Source: Amaranthus tricolor (lineage: Eukaryota; Streptophyta; Magnoliopsida; Caryophyllales; Amaranthaceae). From it: a stretch of DNA of 64,000 nucleotides. Made by a program: the position numbers and the translations under genes. Numbering within the stretch: position 1 is the first letter of the stretch; every line of letters begins with the position of its first letter. Under the pieces are notes generated by a model, which saw nothing but the letters and a program-made list of their open reading frames with translations, made no database searches and was not told the origin of the DNA. The stretch is from NCBI RefSeq assembly GCF_026212465.1, contig NC_080060.1, positions 16,412,195 through 16,476,194 on the forward strand, written 5' to 3'. Shown one piece after another: positions 26,841 through 37,860 of this stretch.

Positions 26841-28698
26841 TACCAAATACTGTTGTGTGCCAAGTTTCGTGCAAAACAAACCAAGTTTGAGCTACTTTAT
26901 GCGTGAAAGTGCCAAAAAAGCTTAAATATCCATAAAATTGAAACTTAGCAAGTAATTTCTAGCATATGACTACGATTCTCAATTATAACCAGTTCAACAC
27001 AATAATATATACCAAATAGTGTTGTGTGCCAAATGTCGTGCAAAACAAACAAAGTTTGAGCTACTTTATGCACGAAAGTGCCAAAAACTTTAAAAACCGT
27101 TAAAATCGCAAATTAACACGTATATTCTAGCATATGACTGTGAATTTCAATTCTAACCACTTCAACACAATAATATATGCCAAATTATTTTGTCTGCCAT
27201 GTTTCTTGCAAAACAAACCAAGTTTGAGCTACTTTATGCGCGAAAGTGCCAAAAACGCTTAAAAACACTTAAATTCGCAACTTAACACGTAATTGCTAGC
27301 ATATGACTATGATTTTCAATTCTAACCAATTCAACACAATAATATACCAAATAGTATTGTGTGCCATGGTTCGTGCAAAACAAACCAAGTTTAAGCTACT
27401 TTATGCGCGAAAGTGCCAAAAAAGCATAAAAACCCATAAAATCGCAACTTAGCACGTAATTTCTAGTATATGACTATGATTTTCATTTATATCCACTTCA
27501 ACACAATAATATATACCACATAGTGTTGTATGCCAAGTTTCGTGCAAAAAAAAACCAACTTTGAGCTACTTTTCGCGCGAAAGTGACAAAAATGCTTAAA
27601 ACCCTTTAAATCGCAACTTAGCACTTAATTTCTAGCATATGACTATGATTATAAATTATAACCATTTCAACTCAATAATATATTCCAAATAGTGTTGTGT
27701 GTCATGTTCCATGCAAAACAAACGAAGTTTGAGCTTCTTTACGAGTGAAAGTGCCAAAAAATCTTAAAAACCCATAAAATGAAAACTTAACACGTAATTT
27801 CAAGCATATGATTGTGATTTTAAATTCTAACCACTTCAACACAATAATATATACCAAATAGTGTTGTGTGCCAAGTTTCGTGTAAAACAAACGATGTTTG
27901 AGCTTCTTTACGAGCGAAAGTGTCAAAAAATCTTAAAAACCCATAAAATCGCAATTTAGCACTTAATTTCTAGCATATGACTATGTATTTTAAATCTCAC
28001 CACTTTAACACAATAATATAATGTGATTAGTATTGTGTGCCAAGTTTCGTGAAAAACAAACAAAGTTTAAGCTACTTTTTCCGCAAAAGTGCCAAAAAAG
28101 CTTAAGAAACCATGAAATCAAAACATAGCACGAAATTTCTAGCATATGACTATGATTTTAAATTATAACCATTTCAACTCAATAATTTATACCAAATAGT
28201 GTAGTGTGCCAAGTGTCGTGCAAAACAAACAAAGATTGGGCTACTTTACGAGCGAAAGTGCCAAAAACGCTTAAAAACCTCTGAAAATCGCAACTTAACA
28301 TGTAATCTCTAGAATATGACTATGATTTTAAATTCTTACCACTTTAACACAATAATATATACCAAATAGTGTTGTGTGCCAAGTTTCGTGCAAAACAAAC
28401 CAAGTTTGAGCTACTTTATGCGCGAAAGTGCCAAAAAAGCTTAAATACCCATAAAATTGAAACTTAGCTAGTAATTTCTAGCATATGACTATGATTCTCA
28501 ATTATAACCAGTTCAACAAAATAATAAATACCAAATCGTGTTGTGTGCCAAGTGTCGTGCAAAACAAACAAAGTTTGAGCTACTTTATGCGCTAAAGTGC
28601 CAAAAACATTTAAAAACCTCTTAAAATCGCAACTTAACACGTAATTTCTAGAATATGACTATGATTTTAAATTCTTACCACTTCAACACAATAATATG
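26841..28698. repeat. Domain II 11-mer HOR, copy 1 (1858 bp)
   Basis: Begins at TACCAAATACTGTTG. Monomer starts: 26841, 27010, 27178, 27345, 27514, 27683, 27852, 28022, 28190, 28360 and 28529; the next unit is at 28699, making eleven monomers. Diagnostic members are the short AATATACCAAATAGTATTG spacer (27345), ACCACATAGTG with an A run (27514), the GTCATGTTCCATGC monomer (27683) and the AATGTGATTAG monomer (28022). Confidence 0.9.
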
Positions 28699-30556
28699 TA
28701 CCAAATACTGTTGTGTGCCAAGTTTCGTGCAAAACAAACCAAGTTTGAGCTACTTTATGCGTGAAAGTGCCAAAAAAGCTTAAATATCCATAAAATTGAA
28801 ACATAGCAAGTAATTTCTAGCATATGACTACGATTCTCAATTATAACCAGTTCAACACAATAATATATACCAAATAGTGTTGTGTGCCAAATGTCGTGCA
28901 AAACAAACAAAGTTTGAGCTACTTTATGCACGAAAGTGCCAAAAACTTTAAAAACCGTTAAAATCGCAAATTAACACGTATATTCTAGCATATGACTATG
29001 AATTTCAATTCTAACCACTTCAACACAATAATATATGCCAAATTATTTTGTCTGCCATGTTTCTTGCAAAACAAACCAAGTTTGAGCTACTTTATGCGCG
29101 AAAGTGCCAAAAACGCTTAAAAACACTTAAATTCGCAACTTAACACGTAATTGCTAGCATATGACTATGATTTTCAATTCTAACCAATTCAACACAATAA
29201 TATACCAAATAGTATTGTGTGCCATGGTTCGTGCAAAACAAACCAAGTTTAAGCTACTTTATGCGCGAAAGTGCCAAAAAAGCATAAAAACCCATAAAAT
29301 CGCAACTTAGCACGTAATTTCTAGTATATGACTATGATTTTCATTTATATCCACTTCAACACAATAATATATACCACATAGTGTTGTATGCCAAGTTTCG
29401 TGCAAAAAAAAACCAACTTTGAGCTACTTTTCGCGCGAAAGTGACAAAAATGCTTAAAACCCTTTAAATCGCAACTTAGCACTTAATTTCTAGCATATGA
29501 CTATGATTATAAATTATAACCATTTCAACTCAATAATATATTCCAAATAGTGTTGTGTGTCATGTTCCATGCAAAACAAACGAAGTTTGAGCTTCTTTAC
29601 GAGTGAAAGTGCCAAAAAAATCTTAAAAACCCATAAAATGAAAACTTAACACGTAATTTCAAGCATATGATTGTGATTTTAAATTCTAACCACTTCAACA
29701 CAATAATATATACCAAATAGTGTTGTGTGCCAAGTTTCGTGTAAAACAAACGATGTTTGACGTTCTTTACGAGCGAAAGTGTCAAAAAATCTTAAAAACC
29801 CATAAAATCGCAATTTAGCACTTAATTTCTAGCATATGACTATGTATTTTAAATCTCACCACTTTAACACAATAATATAATGTGATTAGTATTGTGTGCC
29901 AAGTTTCGTGAAAAACAAACAAAGTTTAAGCTACTTTTTCCGCAAAAGTGCCAAAAAAGCTTAAGAAACCATGAAATCAAAACATAGCACGAAATTTCTA
30001 GCATATGACTATGATTTTAAATTATAACCATTTCAACTCAATAATTTATACCAAATAGTGTAGTGTGCCAAGTGTCGTGCAAAACAAACAAAGATTGGGC
30101 TACTTTACGAGCGAAAGTGCCAAAAACGCTTAAAAACCTCTGAAAATCGCAACTTAACATGTAATCTCTAGAATATGACTATGATTTTAAATTCTTACCA
30201 CTTTAACACAATAATATATACCAATAGTGTTGTGTGCCAAGTTTCGTGCAAAACAAACCAAGTTTGAGCTACTTTATGCGCGAAAGTGCCAAAAAAGCTT
30301 AAATACCCATAAAATTGAAACTTAGCTAGTAATTTCTAGCATTATGACTATGATTCTCAATTATAACCAGTTCAACAAATAATAAATACCAAATCGTGTT
30401 GTGTGCCAAGTGTCGTGCAAAACAAACAAAGTTTGAGCTACTTTATGCGCTAAAGTGCCAAAAACATTAAAAACCCTCTTAAAATCGCAACTTAACACGT
30501 AATTTCTAGAATATGACTATGATTTTAAATTCTTACCACTTCAACACAATAATATG
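28699..30556. repeat. Domain II 11-mer HOR, copy 2 (1858 bp)
   Basis: Same eleven monomers in the same order and exactly the same length as the preceding copy. TACCAAATACTG recurs at 28699 and 30557, and GTCATGTTCC at 29559 (27711 in copy 1). Near 30224 and 30377 there are one-base losses (CCAATAG, ACAAATAAT) of the homopolymer type. Confidence 0.9.
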
Positions 30557-33500
30557 TACCAAATACTGTTGTGTGCCAAGTTTCGTGCAAAACAAACCAA
30601 GTTTGAGCTACTTTATGCGTGAAAGTGCCAAAAAAGCTTAAATATCCATAAAATTGAAACATAGCAAGTAATTTCTAGCATATGACTACGATTCTCAATT
30701 ATAACCAGTTCAACACAATAATATATACCAAATAGTGTTGTGTGCCAAATGTCGTGCAAAACAAACAAAGTTTGAGCTACTTTATGCACGAAAGTGCCAA
30801 AAACTTTAAAAACCGTTAAAATCGCAAATTAACACGTATATTCTAGCATATGACTATGAATTTCAATTCTAACCACTTCAACACAATAATATATGCCAAA
30901 TTATTTTGTCTGCCATGTTTCTTGCAAAACAAACCAAGTTTGAGCTACTTTATGCGCGAAAGTGCCAAAAACGCTTAAAAACACTTAAATTCGCAACTTA
31001 ACACGTAATTGCTAGCATATGACTATGATTTTCAATTCTAACCAATTCAACACAATAATATACCCAAATAGTATTGTGTGCATGGTTCGTGCAAAACAAA
31101 CCACAGTTTAAGCTACTTTATGCGCGAAAGTGCCAAAAAAGCATAAAACCCATAAAATCGCAACTTAGCACGTAATTTCTAGTATATGACTATGATTTTC
31201 ATTTATATCCACTTCAACACAATAATATATACCACATAGTGTTGTATGCCAAGTTTCGTGCAAAAAAAAAACCAACTTTGAGCTACTTTTCGCGCGAAAG
31301 TGACAAAAATGCTTAAAACCCTTTAAATCGCAACTTAGCACTTAATTTCTAGCATATGACTATGATTATAAATTATAACCATTTCAACTCAATAATATAT
31401 TCCAAATAGTGTTGTGTGTCATGTTCCATGCAAAACAAACGAAGTTTGAGCTTCTTTACGAGTGAAAGTGCCAAAAAATCTTAAAAACCCATAAAATGAA
31501 AACTTAACACGTAATTTCAAGCATATGATTGTGATTTTAAATTCTAACCACTTCAACACAATAATATATACCAAATAGTGTTGTGTGCCCAAGTTTCGTG
31601 TAAAACAAACGATGTTTGAGCTTCTTTACGAGCGAAAGTGTCAAAAAATCTTTAAAACCCATAAAATCGCAATTTAGCACTTAATTTCTAGCATATGACT
31701 ATGTATTTTAAATCTCACCACTTTAACACAATAATATAATGTGATTAGTATTGTGTGCCAAGTTTCGTGAAAAACAAACAAAGTTTAAGCTACTTTTTCC
31801 GCAAAAGTGCCAAAAAAGCTTAAGAAACCATGAAATCAAAACATAGCACGAAATTTCTAGCATATGACTATGATTTTAAATTATAACCATTTCAACTCAA
31901 TAATTTATACCAAATAGTGTAGTGTGCCAAGTGTCGTGCAAAACAAACAAAGATTGGGCTACTTTACGAGCGAAAGTGCCAAAAACGCTTAAAAACCTCT
32001 GAAAATCGCAACTGAACATGTAATCTCTAGAATATGACTATGATTTTAAATTCTTACCACTTTAACACAATAATATATACCAAAGTAGTTGTGTGCCAAG
32101 TTTCATGCAAAACAAACCAAGTTTGAGCTACTTTATGCGCGAAAGTGCCAAAAAAGCTTAAATACCCATAAAATTGAAACTTAGCTAGTAATTTCTAGCA
32201 TATGACTATGATTCTCAATTATAACCAGTTCAACAAAATAATAAATACCAAATCGTGTTGTGTGCCAAGTGTCGTGCAAAACAAACAAAGTTTGAGCTAC
32301 TTTATGCGCTAAAGTGCCAAAAACATTTAAAAACCGTTAAAATCACAACTTAACACGTATATTCTAGCATATGACTATGAATTTTAATTCTAACCACTTC
32401 AACACAATAATATATCCGAAATTTTGTTGTGTGCCATGTTTCGTGCAAAACAAACCAAGTTTGAGCTACTTTATGCGCGAAAGTGCCAAAAACGCTTAAA
32501 AACCCTTAAATTCGCAACTTAACACGTAATTTGTAGCATATGACTATGATTTTCAATTCTAACCCCTTCAACACAATAATATACCAAATAGTATTGTGTG
32601 CCAAATTTCGTGCAAAACAAACCAAGTTTGAGGTACTTTATGCGCGAAAGTGCCAAAAAAGCATAAAAACCCATAAAATCGCAACTTAGCACGTAATTTC
32701 TAGTGTATGACTATGATTTTCATTTATAACCACTTCAACACAATAATATATACCACATAGTGTTGTGTGCCAAGTTTCCTGCAAAAAAAAAAAAAACCAA
32801 CATTGAGCTACTTTACGCGCGAAACTGACAAAAAAGCTTAAAAACCCTTAAAATCGCAACTTAACACTTAATTTCTATCATATGACTATGATTTTAAATT
32901 ATAACCATTTCAATTCAATAATATATTACAAATAGTGTTGTGTGTCAAGTTTCGTGCGAAACAAACCAAGATTGAGCTTCTTTACGAGGGAAAGTGCAAA
33001 AAATCTTAAAAACCCATAAAATCAAAACTTAGCACGTAATTTCAAGCATATGACTGTGATTTTAAATTCTAACCACTTCAACACAATAATATATACCAAA
33101 TAGTGTTGTGTCCCAAGTTTCGTATAAACCAAACCATGTTTGAGCTTCTTTACGAGCTAAAGTGCCAAAAAATCTTAAAAACCCATGAAATCGCAATTTA
33201 GCACTTAATTTTTAGCATATGACTACGTATTTTAATTCTCACAACTTTAACACAATAATATAATGTGATTAGTATTGTGTGTCAAGTTTCGTGAAAAACA
33301 AACCAAGTTTAAGCTACTTTGTCCGCGAAAGTGCCAAAAAAGCTTAAGAAACCATGAAATCAAAACATAGCAAGGAGTTTGTAGCATATGACTATGATTT
33401 TAAATTATAATCATTTAAACACAATAATTTATACCAAATAGTGTAGTGTGACAAGTGTCGTGCAAAACAAACAAATATTGGGCTACTTTACGAACGAAAG

Positions 33501-34447
33501 TGCCAAAAACACTTAAAAACCTCTTAAAATCGCAACTTAACATGTAATCTCTAGAATATGACTATAATTTTAAATTCTTACCACTTCAACACAATAATAT
33601 ATACCAAATAGTGTTGTGTGCCATGTTTCGTGCAAAACAAACCAAGTCTGAGCTACTTTATGCGCGAAAGTGCCAAAAAAGCTTAAATACCCATAAAATT
33701 TAAACTTGGCTAGTAATTTCTAGCATATGACTATGATTCTCAATTATAACCAGTTCAACACAATAATATATACCAAATCGTGTTGTGTGCTAAGTGTCGT
33801 GCAAAACAAACAAAGTTTGAGCTCTTTTATGCGCGAAAGTGCCAAAAACTTTTAAAAACCGTTAAAATCGCAACTTAACACGTATATTCTAGCATATGAC
33901 TATGAATTTCAATTCTAACCACTTTAACACAATAATATATGCCAAATTTTTGTTTGTGCCATGTTTCGCTAAAAACAAACCAAGTTTGAGCTACTTTATG
34001 CGCGAAAGTGCCAAAAAATCTTAAAAACCTATAAAATCGCAATTTAGCACTTAATTTCTAGCATATGACTATTAATTTCAATTCTCACCACTTCAACACA
34101 ATAATATAATGTAAATAGTGTTGTGTGCTAAGTTTCGTGAAAAACAAACCATGTTTAAGCTACTTTATGCGCGAAAGTGCAAAAAAAGCATAGGAAACCA
34201 TGAAATCGAAACATAGCACGGAATTTCTAGCATATGACAATGATTTTAAATTAAAACCATTTCAAAACAATAATTTATACCAAATAGTGTAGTCTGCCAA
34301 GTGTCGTGAAAAACAAACAAAGATTCGGCTACTTTACGCGCGAAAGTGGCAAAAACGCTTAAAAACCTCTTAAAATCGCAACTTAACACGTAATTTCTAG
34401 AATATGACTATGATTTTAAATTCTTACCACTTCAACACAATAATATG
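30557..34447. repeat. Domain II 23-mer HOR (3891 bp) containing the 11-mer
   Basis: The first eleven monomers (to about 32330) repeat the 1858-bp unit. Instead of returning to TACCAAATACTG the array then continues with twelve others, starting with AATATATCCGAAATTTTG near 32410 and including CCTGC followed by a 14-base A run near 32784, GTATAAACCAAACC near 33123, and the GGCTAGTAATTTC monomer near 33711. TACCAAATACTG returns at 34448. Since 3891 is 23 times 169, the unit is whole in monomers. The 11-mer therefore differs from the 23-mer by the absence of a 12-monomer segment. Confidence 0.85.
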
Positions 34448-37400
34448 TACCAAATACTGTTGTGTGCCAAGTTTCGTGCAAAACAAACCAAGTTTGAGCA
34501 ACTTTATGCGTGAAAGTGCCAAAAAAGCTTAAATATCCATAAAATTGAAACTTAGCAAGTAATTTCTAGCATATGACTACGATTCTCAATTATAACCAGT
34601 TCAACACAATAATATATACCAAATAGTGTTGTGTGCCAAATGTCGTGCAAAACAAACAAAGTTTGAGCTACTTTATGCACGAAAGTGCCAAAAACTTTAA
34701 AAACCGTTAAAATCGCAAATTCACACGTATATTCTAGCATATGACTATGAATTTCAATTCTAACCACTTCAACACAATAATATATGCCAAATTTTTTTGT
34801 CTGCCATGTTTCTTGCAAAACAAACCAAGTTTGAGCTACTTTATGCGCGAAAGTGCCAAAAACGCTTAAAAACCCTTAAATTCGCAACTTAACACGTAAT
34901 TGCTAGCATATGACTATGATTTTCAATTCTAACCAATTTAACACAATAATATACCAAATAGTATTGTGTGCCATGTTTCGTGCAAAACAAACCAAGTTTA
35001 AGCTACTTTATGCGCGAAAGTGCCAAAAAAGCATAAAAACCCATAAAATCGCAACTTAGCACGTAATTTCTAGTATATGACTATGATTTTCATTTATATC
35101 CACTTCAACACAATAATATATACCACATAGTGTTGTATGCCAAGTTTCGTGCAAAAAAAAAAACCAACTTTGAGCTACTTTTCGCGCGAAAGTGACAAAA
35201 ATGCTTAAAACCCTTTAAATCGCAACTTAGCACTTAATTTCTAGCATATGACTATGATTATAAATTATAACCATTTCAACTCAATAATATATTCCAAATA
35301 GTGTTGTGTGTCATGTTCCATGCAAAACAAACGAAGTTTGAGCTTCTTTACGAGTGAAAGTGCCAAAAAAATCTTAAAAACCCATAAAATGATAACTTAA
35401 CACGTAATTTCAAGCATATGATTGTGATTTTAAATTCTAACCACTTCAACACAATAATATTTACCAAATAGTGTTGTGTGCCAAGTTCGTGTAAAACAAA
35501 CGATGTTTGAGCTTCTTTACGAGCGAAAGTGCCAAAAAATCTTAAAAACCCATAAAATCGCAATTTAGCACTTAATTTCTAGCATATGACTATGTATTTT
35601 AATTCTCACCACTTTAACACAATAATATAATGTGATTAGTATTGTGTGCCAAGTTTCGTGAAAAACAAACCAAGTTTAAGCTACTTTTTCCGCAAAAGTG
35701 CCAAAAAAGCTTAAGAAACCATGAAATCAAAACATAGCACGAAATTTCTAGCATATGACTTTGATTTTAAATTATAACCATTTCAACTCAATAATTTATA
35801 CCAAATAGTGTAGTGTGCCAAGTGTCGTGCAAAACAAACAAAGATTGGGCTACTGTACGAGCGAAAGTGCCAAAAACGCTTAAAAACCTCTGAAAATCGC
35901 AACTTAACATGTAATCTCTAGAATATGACTATGATTTTAAATTCTTACCACTTCAACACAATAATATATACCAAATAGTGTTGTGTGCCAAGTTTCGTGC
36001 AAAACAAACCAAGTTTGAGCTACTTTATGCGCGAAAGTGCCAAAAAAGCTTAAATACCCATAAAATTGAAACTTAGCTAGTAATTTCTAGCATATGACTA
36101 TGATTCTCAATTATAACCAGTTCAACAAAATAATAAATACCAAATCGTGTTGTGTGCCAAGTGTCGTGCAAAACAAACAAAGTTTGAGCTACTTTATGCG
36201 CTAAAGTGCCAAAAACTTTTAAAAACCGTTAAAATCACAACTTAATACGTATATTCTAGCATATGACTATGAATTTTAATTCTAACCACTTCAACACAAT
36301 AATATATCCGAAATTTTATTGTGTGCCATGTTTCGTGCAAAACAAACCAAGTTTGAGCTACTTTATGCGCCAAAGTGCCAAAAACGCTTAAAAACCCTTA
36401 AATTCGCAACTTAACACGTAATTTGTAGCATATGACTATGATTTTCAATTCTAACCCTTCAACACAATAATATACCAAATAGTATTTTGTGCCAAGTTTC
36501 GTGCAAAACAAACCAAGTTTGAGCTACTTTATGCGCGAAAGTGCCAAAAAAGCATAAAAACCCATAAAATCGCAATTTAGCACGTAATTTCTAGTGTATG
36601 ACTATGATTTTCATTTATAACCACTTCAACACAATAATATATACCACATAGTGTTGTGTGCCAAGTTTCCTGTAAAAAAAAAAACCAACATTGAGCTACT
36701 TTACGCGCGAAAGTGACAAAAAAGCTTAAAAACCCTTAAAATCGCAACTTAACTCTTAATTTCTAGCACATGACTATGATTTTAAATTATAACCATTTCA
36801 ATTCAATAATATATTACAAATAGTGTTGTGTGTCAAGTTTCGTGCGAAACAAACCAAGATTGAGCTTCTTTACGAGGCAAAGTGCTAAAAAATCTTAAAA
36901 ACCCATAAAATCAAAACTTAGCACGTAATTTCAAGCATATGACTGTGCTTTTAATTTCTAACAACTTCAACACAATAATATATACCAAATAGTGTTGTGT
37001 CCCAAGTTTCGTGTAAAACAAACCATGTTTGAGCTTCTTTACGAGCTAAAGTGCCAAAAAATCTGAAAACCCATAAAATCGCAATTTAGCACTTAATTTT
37101 TAGCATATGACTACGTATTTTAATTCTCACAACTTTAACACAATAATATAATGTGATTATAACCAGTTCAACACAATAATATATCCCAAATTGTGTTGTG
37201 TGCTAAGTGTCGTGCAAAACAAACAAAGTTTGAGCTCTTTTATGCGCGAAAGTGCCAAAAACTTTTAAAAACCGTTAAAATCGCAACTTAACACGTATAT
37301 TCTAGCATATGACTATGAATTTCAATTCTAACCACTTCAACACAATAATATATGCCAAATTTTTGTGTGTGCCATGTTTCGCTCAAAACAAACCAAGTTT

Positions 37401-37860
37401 GAGCTACTTTATGCGCGAAAGTGCCAAAAAATCTTAAAAACCTATAAAATCGCAATTTAGCACTTAATTTCTAGCATATGACTATTAATTTCAATTCTCA
37501 CCACTTCAACACAATAATATAATGTAAATAGTGTTGTGTGCCAAGTTTCGTGAAAAACAAACCAAGTTTAAGCTACTTTATGCGCGAAAGTGCAAAAAAA
37601 GCATAGGAAACCATGAAATCGAAACATAGCACGGAATTTCTAGCATATGACAATGATTTTAAATTATAACCATTTCAACACAATAATTTATACCAAATAG
37701 TGTAGTCTGCCAAGTGTCGTGAAAAACAAACAAAGATTCGGCTACTTTACGCGCGAAAATGCTAAAAACGCTTAAAAACTTCTTAAAATCGCAACTTAAC
37801 ACGTAATTTCTAGAATATGACTATGATTTTAAATTCTTACCACTTCAACACAATAATATA
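34448..37860. repeat. Domain II 23-mer HOR, copy 2, with a 480-bp deletion
   Basis: Follows the unit starting at 30557 closely (GTCATGTTCC at 35310 against 31418; AATATATCCGAAATTTTA near 36300). At about 37157 the AATGTGATTA of one monomer runs directly into TAACCAGTTCAACAC of another. The matching points in the preceding copy are near 33266 and 33746, so about 480 bp are missing. The copy then continues to 37860, where the first domain III unit starts. Confidence 0.83.

Noticed and set aside
28381..28400. CENP-B-box-like word in TTTCGTGCAAAACAAAC
   Set aside because: It fits TTCG, A and C of the box pattern (nTTCGnnnnAnnCGGGn) but has AAA where GGG is required, so it does not meet the core. 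The match may be chance.
32784..32800. A runs of 7-14 bases in the ACCACATAGTG monomers as a regulated element
   Set aside because: Run length varies from copy to copy without pattern; slippage or sequencing error explains it.
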